Shown here piece after piece: positions 1 to 5,883 of a stretch of 6,699 bases of DNA. How positions within the stretch are numbered: the first letter of the stretch is position 1; the number at the start of each line of letters is the position of its first letter. Under the pieces are notes generated by a model, which was given only the letters and a program-made list of their open reading frames with translations, was not told where the DNA came from and made no database searches. Source of the stretch: JAZBPO01 sp036351675 (GTDB lineage Bacteria; Pseudomonadota; Gammaproteobacteria; Pseudomonadales; Azotimanducaceae); contig JAZBPO010000312.1 of assembly GCA_036351675.1 (NCBI GenBank), forward strand, positions 1-6,699, written 5' to 3'. Position numbers and translations under genes: made by a program.

Positions 1-1
1 C

Positions 2-2758
2 CCGGAGGAGATCGAACGGCCGTCGGTGCGGCGCCAGGTGTTCCGCGCCCAGGTCATGATGATCCAGTTCTGGGGCGACGTGGACGAGGCGACGCTCAAG
101 CGCCTCGCCGACGAGGCCCGCGACGAGGTCGCCCGGATCCCCGGCGTCGCGGCCGTGGACCTCATGGGCGCGCGCGACTTCGAGATCGCCGTGGAGGTCC
201 GCGAGGAAACGCTGCGCCGCTACGGCCTCACGCTCGGCGAGGTCGCGGCGGCCATCCGCGCCTCCTCCCTCGACCTGCCCGGCGGCAGCATCCGCACCGA
301 GAGCGGGGACGTGCGCCTGCGCACCAAGGGCCAGGCCTACACGGCGGACGAGTTCTCGCGCATCGTCATCCGCACCAATCCGGACGGCACCCGCCTGACG
401 GTCGGCGACATCGGCAAGGTCGAGGACGGCTTCGCCGAGACCTGGTTCTACTCCTTCTTCGACGGCCGCCGCTCCATCGGTCTCGACGTCTACACCAGCA
501 AGCAGGGCTCGGAGATCGACGTCGGGGAGCGCCTCCGGACCTGGGTCAGCGAGCGCCAGCAGCGGCTTCCGGAGGGCGTGCAGGTCGACTACTGGGGCGA
601 TGCGTCCTATTACCTCGGCGAGCGCCTCGGGATGATGCTCGAGAACCTCGCGCTCGGCTCGCTGCTGGTGTTCGTGCTGCTCGGCCTGTTCCTGCGCCCG
701 CAGGTCGCCTTCTGGGTGATCGTCGGCATTCCCGTGGCCTTCCTCGGCGCGCTCGCACTGATGCCCGTGCTCGATCTCTCCATCAATCTGCTGAGCCTGT
801 TCGCACTGGTCCTGGTGCTCGGCATCGTCGTCGACGACGCCATCGTCATCGGCGAGAGCGCCTACGCCGAGATGGAAGCCACCGGCGAGGGCCGCGATGC
901 GGTCGTCCGCGGTGCTCAGCGCGTCGCCACGCCGGCGACCTTCGGCGTGCTCACGACCGTCGCCGCGTTCGCGCCCATGGTGTTCGTGACCGGCGCCGTG
1001 GAACGCATCGCCCACTCCGTCGGCTGGGTCGTGATCCTCGCCCTGCTGTTCTCGCTCGTGGAATCGAAGCTGATCCTGCCCGCCCACCTCGCCCACGTCC
1101 GCGCCCGCAGGCGCCGCGAGGGCCGCCTCACCCGCGTCCAGGACGCCTGTGCGAACGGCCTCGCGCGCTTCGTGAAGGAGCGCTACGAGCCGTTCCTCGC
1201 CCGCTGCGTCGCGCACCGCTGGACCACGCTGGCGGTGTTCCTGGGGCTGCTGATCGTCTCCGTCGGCGTGGCCGTGGGCGGCCAGCTCCGCTTCGTCTTC
1301 TTCCCGAACCTCGCCGACGATTTCGTCCGGGCGCGCATCGAGCTCACGGAGGGCGCGCCGGAGGAACTGGCCGTGCAGATCCTCGACACGCTGCAGACGG
1401 AACTCGACGCCGTCGACGCAGAGCTCCGGGAGGCCAACGATGGCCGCCCCGCGGTGCGGCACACGGCGACCTTCCTCTTCGGCGGCAGCAACGGCCAGGT
1501 CGTGGTGGAACTCCATTCCGGCGAGGATCGCAGCGTGACCCCCGCACAGGTGGCGGACCGCTGGCGCGAGCGCGTCGGCGAGATCGCCGGCCTGCAGAAG
1601 TTCGACATCCGTTCGGAGCAGTTCTCCGGCGGTGGCAAGCCCGTGAGCTTCCGCCTCTACGGGCGCGACGCGGCCCAGCTCGAAGCGGCCTCCACGGCTC
1701 TCGTGGAGCACCTGCGCAGCTACGCCGGCGTCTTCGAGGTGGAGTCGAGCACGACCTCCGGCACGCGCGAGGTGCGCCTCGAGATCCGCCCGGAGGCGGA
1801 AGCACTCGGCCTGACCCTCGCCGACCTCGCCCGGCAGGTTCGCCAGGCCTTCTACGGCGCCGAGGCGCAGCGTATCCAGCGCGGGACCAACGAGATCAAG
1901 GTCATGGTGCGCTATCCGGAGTCGGAGCGGCGTTCGCTGGGTGATCTCGAGGACATGTGGATCCGCACGCCGGACGGCACGGAGGTGCCCTTCACCTCCG
2001 TCGCCCGCGCCGTCTTCGACGAGGCGCCGGCGCGCATCCGCCGCTTCGACCGGCGTCGGGCCGTGAACGTGAGCGCGAACGTGGACCTCGACACCGTGGA
2101 CCCCGGCGAGATCGTGCGCACGGTGCGCGAGGACTACCTTCCGACGCTCGAGCGCCGCTTCCCCGGCGTCGAGTCGGCGCTCTCCGGCGCGGCAGAAGAA
2201 GAGCAGGAGACGCTGCGCCTGGTGGCCGCGGGCGCCGTACTCGCACTGCTCGTGATCTATGCGCTCATGGCGGTGCCGCTCGGCTCCTATGCCCAGCCGC
2301 TGGTGATCATGTCCGTGATCCCCTTCGGCGTGATCGGTGCGGTCATGGGTCACCTCGCCTTCGGCATGGCGGCCTCGCTGGTCTCGCTCATGGGCTGCAT
2401 CGCGCTCGCCGGCGTGGTCGTGAACGACTCGCTGATCATGGTCGACTTCGTGAACGAGTCCGTCGCCCGGGGCCGGCCGCGCGCCGAGGCCGCCGTGGAG
2501 GCCGGTGCGAAGCGCTTCCGCGCCATCATGCTGACCTCCATGACCACCTTCTTCGGTCTCGTGCCCATGATGCTCGAGTCCTCCGGCGCGGCGTCCTTCA
2601 TGAAGCCCATGGCCGTGTCCCTCGCCTTCGGCATACTGTTCGCGACCGTCATCACGCTGATCCTGATCCCGTGTCTCTACGTCATCCTCGACGATCTCGC
2701 CGCACTCTTCGGACGCAGCCGGGAGCCCGCGGTGACACCAGCGTCCAGCGCCGCGTGA
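2..2758 (+). CDS. RND efflux transporter permease subunit (AcrB/HAE1-like), 5'-partial
   Basis: This is the inner-membrane pump of a tripartite RND efflux system. It exchanges protons for export of drugs or other amphiphiles, normally with a periplasmic adaptor and an outer-membrane channel, neither of which lies in the window. The frame is open from base 2, so the GTG at 26 is internal. By alignment with AcrB-size proteins about 110-130 N-terminal residues, including TM1, are missing. Counting that GTG as residue 1, TM2-TM6 lie at about 203-355, a second periplasmic loop follows TM7, and TM8-TM12 run from about 730 to 890. TM4 holds the proton-relay Asp pair in GIVVDDAIVIGE (D270, D271; bases 833-838). 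TM10 reads GVVVNDSLIMVDF, so the Lys of AcrB (K940) is Asn (N800, bases 2423-2425) followed by Asp. The TM11 Arg (AcrB R971) appears kept at R832. The substrate cannot be told. The family call is secure; the exact subfamily is not. Confidence 0.96.
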   Translation, partial: PEEIERPSVRRQVFRAQVMMIQFWGDVDEATLKRLADEARDEVARIPGVAAVDLMGARDFEIAVEVREETLRRYGLTLGEVAAAIRASSLDLPGGSIRTESGDVRLRTKGQAYTADEFSRIVIRTNPDGTRLTVGDIGKVEDGFAETWFYSFFDGRRSIGLDVYTSKQGSEIDVGERLRTWVSERQQRLPEGVQVDYWGDASYYLGERLGMMLENLALGSLLVFVLLGLFLRPQVAFWVIVGIPVAFLGALALMPVLDLSINLLSLFALVLVLGIVVDDAIVIGESAYAEMEATGEGRDAVVRGAQRVATPATFGVLTTVAAFAPMVFVTGAVERIAHSVGWVVILALLFSLVESKLILPAHLAHVRARRRREGRLTRVQDACANGLARFVKERYEPFLARCVAHRWTTLAVFLGLLIVSVGVAVGGQLRFVFFPNLADDFVRARIELTEGAPEELAVQILDTLQTELDAVDAELREANDGRPAVRHTATFLFGGSNGQVVVELHSGEDRSVTPAQVADRWRERVGEIAGLQKFDIRSEQFSGGGKPVSFRLYGRDAAQLEAASTALVEHLRSYAGVFEVESSTTSGTREVRLEIRPEAEALGLTLADLARQVRQAFYGAEAQRIQRGTNEIKVMVRYPESERRSLGDLEDMWIRTPDGTEVPFTSVARAVFDEAPARIRRFDRRRAVNVSANVDLDTVDPGEIVRTVREDYLPTLERRFPGVESALSGAAEEEQETLRLVAAGAVLALLVIYALMAVPLGSYAQPLVIMSVIPFGVIGAVMGHLAFGMAASLVSLMGCIALAGVVVNDSLIMVDFVNESVARGRPRAEAAVEAGAKRFRAIMLTSMTTFFGLVPMMLESSGAASFMKPMAVSLAFGILFATVITLILIPCLYVILDDLAALFGRSREPAVTPASSAA

Positions 2759-3255
2759 TACGGCACGCCGCTCTCCTGCTGTGCCTCGCGGCGCCTGCCG
2801 CGACCCTGGCGGAGATGCTGCCGGAGGTGCCCTCGGCGGGACTGCGGGTGACCGTTTCCGTGTCCTGCGACTTCACCGATCGCTGGTGGGAGGCGACGCT
2901 GTATCCGGGTGCGGAGCTGCCGCTCGAGTTCCAGGCCGGCGCGCGATCGGCCGCTCGGCGCATCGATCCGGAGACCCGCGCCGCACTCTACGCGCTCACG
3001 CGCCGGGCCTTCGACGAGTTCCGCATCGACCGTCGCCCGCGCTTCCAGGGTCCGGGCGCGGAGCGACCCTGGACCGGCGAACGGACCATCACGCTCACGG
3101 CCCTGACCCTCGACGACGAGCTCGGCCGGGTCGATCGGGTGGAGTTGGACATCGACGTCATGCGCGGCCGTGCCCTGCCCGAGGCGACGCTGCAGCTGGT
3201 GGACGAGCTCGCGGAATACTCACGCCTCGCGGAGCTGGCGCTGCGCTGCGACTGA
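2755..3255 (+). CDS. small exported protein of unknown function, coupled to the RND pump gene
   Basis: This predicted protein has 166 residues and I do not recognise its family. I chose the GTG at 2755 because it overlaps the pump stop codon as GTGA and gives a good Sec signal peptide: MIRH, then a hydrophobic stretch at residues 5-18, with likely cleavage after A19 (TLA|E). A later ATG at 2815 would remove the signal. No clear Shine-Dalgarno precedes the GTG, which fits translational coupling to the pump gene. The mature part is about 147 residues, mixed alpha/beta in appearance, with no membrane segment. It has two cysteines, C38 (VSVSCDF) and C165 (LRCD, next to the C-terminus), which could form a disulfide in the periplasm. 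C10 sits inside the signal without a lipobox, so it is not a lipoprotein. The context suggests a periplasmic accessory to the efflux system, but that is inference. The reading frame is well supported; the function is unknown. Confidence 0.8.
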   Translation: MIRHAALLLCLAAPAATLAEMLPEVPSAGLRVTVSVSCDFTDRWWEATLYPGAELPLEFQAGARSAARRIDPETRAALYALTRRAFDEFRIDRRPRFQGPGAERPWTGERTITLTALTLDDELGRVDRVELDIDVMRGRALPEATLQLVDELAEYSRLAELALRCD

Positions 3256-3260
3256 CGGCC

Positions 3261-3290
3261 TTCGCATCGTCCCGGGCCCGGGCGTATGCT
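3261..3290 (+). promoter_or_regulatory. possible sigma-70-type promoter for the TPR gene
   Basis: In the short gap after the small exported protein there is TTCGCA (3261-3266), an 18-base spacer and TATGCT (3285-3290), each matching 4 of 6 consensus positions. The spacer contains the perfect 12-base palindrome CCCGGGCCCGGG (3271-3282). A second weak -10-like hexamer, GATACT, is at 3292-3297. This would give the TPR gene its own transcript. The match is modest, and read-through from the pump operon is equally possible. Confidence 0.3.
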
Positions 3291-3312
3291 CGATACTCAT
3301 GCTTCCGTCGGC

Positions 3313-3318
3313 AAGGAG
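3313..3318 (+). promoter_or_regulatory. ribosome binding site of the TPR gene
   Basis: AAGGAG sits 8 bases upstream of the ATG at 3327. It is the strongest Shine-Dalgarno sequence on the plus strand of this window and fixes the start of the TPR protein. Other starts in the same open frame further upstream would run into the preceding gene. Confidence 0.8.
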
Positions 3319-3326
3319 TGACGACG

Positions 3327-3878
3327 ATGGATGCCCGCCACATCCTCACCCGCACCCTCCTCGGCGCCTCCCTGGCCGCGGCCCTGCCCGCCGCACTCGG
3401 TGCCGAGACCGTGATCGGCTCGCCCCGGGCCGAGACCTGCTTCCAGTCCGCCCTGTCCGGCGACGACTCGCTGCCGGCCATCGAGCTCTGTACGGCCGCG
3501 CTGCTGAACGACCCGCTCGCGCCGCAGGACCGCGCCGCGACCTACGTGAATCGGGGGATCCTGCAGTCGCGCAGGGGGCGCCACCAGGATGCCTACGACG
3601 ACTTCTCGCGGGCCCTCGAGATGGAGCGTGCCCTGGTGCATGCGCTCATCAACCGCGGCAACGTGCTGGTGCGCATGAAGCGCTACGACGAGGCGCTGAC
3701 GGACTACGACCGTGCCGTGTTCTACAGCGAGGGCCGTGATCCGCTGGTCTTCTTCAACCGCTCGCTCGCGTACGAGAACCTGGGCCGCGGCGCCGAGGCG
3801 CGTGAGGACCTGGTGCGCGCCGTGCAGCTCGATCCGGAATCACCCGCCTACCGCGAGGCCCTGGCGGCCATCGAATAG
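3327..3878 (+). CDS. exported tetratricopeptide (TPR) repeat protein
   Basis: The product is 183 residues. It starts at ATG 3327 behind AAGGAG and has a Sec signal peptide: MDARHILTR, a hydrophobic segment at about 10-24, and likely cleavage after LGA (A26). The mature part opens with a helical pair carrying C38 (AETCFQSAL) and C55 (AIELCTAAL), spaced 17 apart, which could be disulfide-bonded. Three TPR units follow, at about 69-102 (NRGILQSRRGRHQDAYDDF), 103-136 (NRGNVLVRMKRYDEALTDY) and 137-172 (NRSLAYENLGRGAEAREDL), ending with the typical A-x-x-LDPE. TPR arrays bind other proteins, so a periplasmic scaffold role is likely, but no partner can be named. The gene lies 71 bases after the coupled efflux gene and may share its transcript. 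No convincing terminator follows the TAG stop. Identification as a TPR protein is secure; the specific function is open. Confidence 0.9.
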   Translation: MDARHILTRTLLGASLAAALPAALGAETVIGSPRAETCFQSALSGDDSLPAIELCTAALLNDPLAPQDRAATYVNRGILQSRRGRHQDAYDDFSRALEMERALVHALINRGNVLVRMKRYDEALTDYDRAVFYSEGRDPLVFFNRSLAYENLGRGAEAREDLVRAVQLDPESPAYREALAAIE

Positions 3879-3882
3879 GTGC

Positions 3883-4260
3883 GCGGGCGCCGGGCTGCAC
3901 CGGCTCCGACCCCGCGAGCGACGGGGCCACGAGGGTTGTCGTTCGGCGACCCGCAACGGGCCCGAGCGCGGCGCGGTAGCGGACGGAGGCAGCGCGAAGC
4001 GCATCCGCCTCCTCGACGTCCAGCCAGGGCCGCGCCTCGTCCTCGACCAACCAACCGTCCACGACGAGGCGGCGATGGACGCGCCGGATGATTGGCGCCG
4101 TCAGCCGTTCGAGGGATTCCTGTGGCGGTGGGCTGACCTCGAGAGAATGAGGCAGACCCTGTTCGAAGGTATGCACCCCGTGCGGCATCAGCAGGTGAAG
4201 GTCGAGGTCGAGCGCGCTGCCGAAGCGCTGCACCACGGTCATCGCGCCCGGACGCTCACG
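3883..4260 (-). pseudogene. IS91-family (HUH/Y2) transposase fragment
   Basis: Read on the minus strand, the frame shows the middle of an IS91/ISCR-type transposase. RERPGAMTVVQRFGSALDLDLHLLMPHG resembles the family block (Q)RFGSALNLNLHFHLLxPDG, and further on ASVRYRAALGPVAGRR resembles the conserved ASVxxRVALGPxAGxR. These elements move by rolling-circle transposition using an HUH motif and catalytic tyrosines. Here the HUH site appears to have lost two residues: only one His remains (plus bases 4195-4197) where His-Phe-His is expected. The N-terminal zinc-binding part is missing upstream and the region of the catalytic tyrosines downstream. Recognisable homology fades at about 3925, and the open frame then runs on as noise over the opposite strand of the TPR gene. 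The edges given are approximate. The fragment sits 43 bases downstream of the SDR stop and is surely inactive. The family comparison is from memory. Confidence 0.7.
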
Positions 4261-4303
4261 TCCTGACCGCCGGCTGCAGGCGGTGGCCGCGCCGGCGGTG
4301 GGA

Positions 4304-5128
4304 TCAGACGATCAGGCTCTTCTGTGGCCGGATCACCAGCTCCTCGACGTTGATCTCGATCGGCTGGGACACCACGTACTCCACGGCTCGGGCGATGTGG
4401 TCGACGTCGCCGATCGTGGTGGACATCGCAGCCTGGACCCGGTCGATCTGCGCCTGGGGCATCCGACCTTGGTCATCGAACTCGGGTTGGTCCACGCCGA
4501 CCGCGACCGCCAACCCGACCACCATCTCTCGATCGATGTTGCGGGTGAAGTTCGTCGCGAAGACGCCGGGCTTGATCACGGTGACGCGGATCTTGTCGTC
4601 CTGCAACTCCTCGCGAAGCGTGCCGTTGAGGCAGTTCACGGCGTACTTGGTCGCCCCGTACATGCCGGAGTCGCGGCGCAGCGTGGCGGTCGAGGAGATG
4701 TTGATGATGTTGCCCTCCGAGTCGGTGCTACGCATCGCCCGGACTGCGGCCTGGCACCCCACCGCCAGGGCGAGCACGTTGACCTCGAGCATCGCCTTCC
4801 AGCTGTCGGGATCACCGTCGACGAGGCTGTCGGGATCGCCGAAGCCGGCGTTGTTTACGAGCACGTCGAGTCGCCCGGTCGTCTCGGCGGCGCCGGTGAT
4901 CCATCGTCCGAGACGCTCGCTGTCGGTGACGTCGAACGTGTCGACGGTCGCCCGGCCACCCGCCGCCTCGATGAGGCGGGCCGAGGCCGCCATCGGTTCG
5001 GTCGTCCGGCCCATCATGAAGACGTGGGCGCCGAGGCGACCCAGGTGTTCGGCGATCGCTCGCCCGATTCCACTCGAGGCGCCGGTGATGCAGACCGTCC
5101 GCCCCGCTACTGCACGTGTGTCCACCAT
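4304..5128 (-). CDS. short-chain dehydrogenase/reductase (classical SDR)
   Basis: This is a complete cytoplasmic NAD(P)-dependent oxidoreductase of 274 residues, a normal length for classical SDRs. The Rossmann cofactor motif is TGASSGIG (15-22), followed by NNAG (92-95), N117, the active-site S145 (NISS), Y157-x-x-x-K161 and PG at 187-188. So the whole Asn-Ser-Tyr-Lys tetrad is present. The ATG at 5128 was chosen because a good Shine-Dalgarno, GAGGGAG, lies 5 bases upstream and because the Rossmann strand begins at the usual distance. The open frame continues 54 codons further upstream without family features. R41 after the second beta strand (MMGRT) would suit NADPH, but the cofactor is not certain. 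The substrate cannot be predicted; the C-terminal end (INVEELVIRPQ) resembles the YdfG-like and ketoreductase branch. Arginine codons differ from the TPR gene: CGC 7 of 22 and CGA 5 of 22, against 12 of 20 and 0 of 20. This fits acquisition by transfer. Confidence 0.95.
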   Translation of the reverse strand: MVDTRAVAGRTVCITGASSGIGRAIAEHLGRLGAHVFMMGRTTEPMAASARLIEAAGGRATVDTFDVTDSERLGRWITGAAETTGRLDVLVNNAGFGDPDSLVDGDPDSWKAMLEVNVLALAVGCQAAVRAMRSTDSEGNIINISSTATLRRDSGMYGATKYAVNCLNGTLREELQDDKIRVTVIKPGVFATNFTRNIDREMVVGLAVAVGVDQPEFDDQGRMPQAQIDRVQAAMSTTIGDVDHIARAVEYVVSQPIEINVEELVIRPQKSLIV

Positions 5129-5133
5129 GATGT

Positions 5134-5140
5134 CTCCCTC
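5134..5140 (-). promoter_or_regulatory. ribosome binding site of the SDR gene
   Basis: On the minus strand GAGGGAG stands 5 bases before the ATG at 5128 (8 bases if only its GAGG part pairs). It decides the 274-residue start over the longer 328-residue reading, whose extra N-terminus is Arg-rich and unlike any SDR. Confidence 0.7.
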
Positions 5141-5435
5141 GCGGGCAGGACCGACGACGGGGCTGTTCACGCGAAGCCTCGACCACCTCCCCCGCCATGC
5201 GGTGCGCCTCAGGGCATTCGACCAGGGCACGCTCACGATTCGCCCTGAACGGTCGTGACCGAGCCTACGACACGATCGGACGGCTCGCACGGATCGATCG
5301 GCAGCTGACGCCAGCGCCGAGCCCGGACCCGAGCGGGCCTGGCATGCCCAATTGGTGGGGGTAATGCTAGAGGTTCTGGTGCTTCAGGCGAGATCGCGAC
5401 GCACCGGAGGCGCCCGCGGCAACCCTTTCCGCCGG
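5141..5435. other. non-coding spacer between the SDR gene and the selO remnant
   Basis: About 295 bases hold no gene I can support. Open frames here are GC-driven and carry Arg-rich translations. The stretch should contain the promoter of the SDR gene on the minus strand, but no convincing -35/-10 pair was found. A weak TAGCAT hexamer reads on the minus strand at about 5370-5365. The left edge of the selO homology at 5436 marks a sequence junction; the bases beyond it (CCGGCGGAAAGGGTT on the minus strand) no longer fit SelO in any frame I tried. Confidence 0.6.
5342..5367. repeat. imperfect inverted repeat, possible operator upstream of the SDR gene
   Basis: GCAT-g-CCCA, the 5-base loop ATTGG, then TGGG-ggta-ATGC forms an interrupted dyad of 4+4 pairs, with an inner perfect 8-base palindrome CCAATTGG at 5348-5355. 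It lies about 215-240 bases upstream of the SDR start, in the most A+T-rich patch of the spacer. This could be a repressor site, but so short a dyad may be chance. Confidence 0.25.
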
Positions 5436-5741
5436 GCCGAACTGATGGCCGCCTTAGCACATGGCGTGCGGGTCCGAGCCGGGCAGCAGCGTGTCGCCCG
5501 TCATGGCGTCGGCGAAGGCCTGTGATGCCGTGAAATCCGCCGGCAGCTGCAGGAACTCCGCCACGGGCTGCGCGACCGCGAGCGTCTGCGGGCGTGTGAC
5601 CGGCGTCGGCGCCACGCGCGAGCAGCCGGCGCGGAACACCTGGCGTCGCGTATTGCTCGCATCGGGGTCGGCGGGCAGCTGCTCCGTCAAATGCGCGGCG
5701 ATGTGTGGGGCGTCGGCGCCGAGGCTCGGGGCGGTGCTCAT
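5436..5741 (-). pseudogene. selO: selO (ydiU) N-terminal remnant, protein adenylyltransferase, truncated
   Basis: SelO transfers AMP from ATP to protein Ser, Thr or Tyr residues and is normally about 480-520 residues. Here only the first 95 codons are open, from ATG 5741 to TAA 5456-5454, with GGAGG 9 bases upstream of the ATG (5755-5751). The matches to the SelO N-terminus are LPADPDASNTRRQV (22-35), the following S-x-V-x-PTPV (41-48), the P-x-x-LAVA region, and LLPGSDPHAMC (85-95). The stop stands where SelO has the Tyr of AMCYGGHQFG. The six codons after it (bases 5453-5436) still read GGHQFG, after which homology ends. Two lesions are therefore present: a one-base nonsense change (TAC or TAT to TAA) and loss of the remaining four fifths, including the whole catalytic core. 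A 95-residue peptide could still be made but cannot act as an adenylyltransferase. The SelO identification is from remembered family motifs and is fairly firm. Confidence 0.8.
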
Positions 5742-5801
5742 GCGGGGGGGCCTCCGGGTCGCGGTCGCGCAAGAGTGGGATCGGCGCCGAAGGGGGTCAA
5801 A

Positions 5802-5819
5802 GCCGGCAGTCCTGCCGGC
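5802..5819. repeat. perfect 8-base GC-rich inverted repeat (hairpin) in the divergent intergenic region
   Basis: GCCGGCAG, two bases TC, then CTGCCGGC form a perfect dyad, best drawn as a 7-pair stem with a GTCC loop. On the minus strand it is followed by TTT then GACC, a weak terminator-like tail; on the plus strand no T-run follows. It lies 61 bases before the selO-remnant ATG and 64 bases before the lipoprotein ATG, so it could be a terminator remnant or a regulatory hairpin in either 5' leader. Confidence 0.45.
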
Positions 5820-5883
5820 CTGCGCTTCAGACCCGCGGAGTGCGCTGGCATCATCGCGCTTCTTCCCGCCGCTCAGGCCGCAC

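Noticed and set aside
1957..2754. Upstream extension of the frame of the small exported protein into the RND gene
   Set aside because: This part is an Arg- and Gly-rich out-of-frame reading of the pump gene; the exported protein starts at the GTG overlapping the pump stop.
3889..3926. Two small hairpins after the TPR gene (GCCGG/CCGGC at 3889-3904 and CCCCG/CGGGG at 3910-3926) as a terminator
   Set aside because: Stems are only 5 pairs and no T-run follows; at this GC content such dyads are expected by chance.
4283..5258. Two long plus-strand open frames (about 300-320 codons) covering the SDR gene
   Set aside because: They are antisense shadows of the SDR gene, which has all family motifs on the minus strand; the plus translations show no domain and begin without a ribosome binding site.
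5129..5290. N-terminal extension of the SDR to 328 residues
   Set aside because: Arg-rich with no family counterpart; the internal ATG at 5128 has a good Shine-Dalgarno and gives the usual SDR length.
5360..5385. CCAGAACCTCTAG near the SDR promoter as a KstR-type (TnnAACnnGTTnnA) operator
   Set aside because: Only one half-site fits; the second half reads CTC instead of GTT, so the dyad is not supported.
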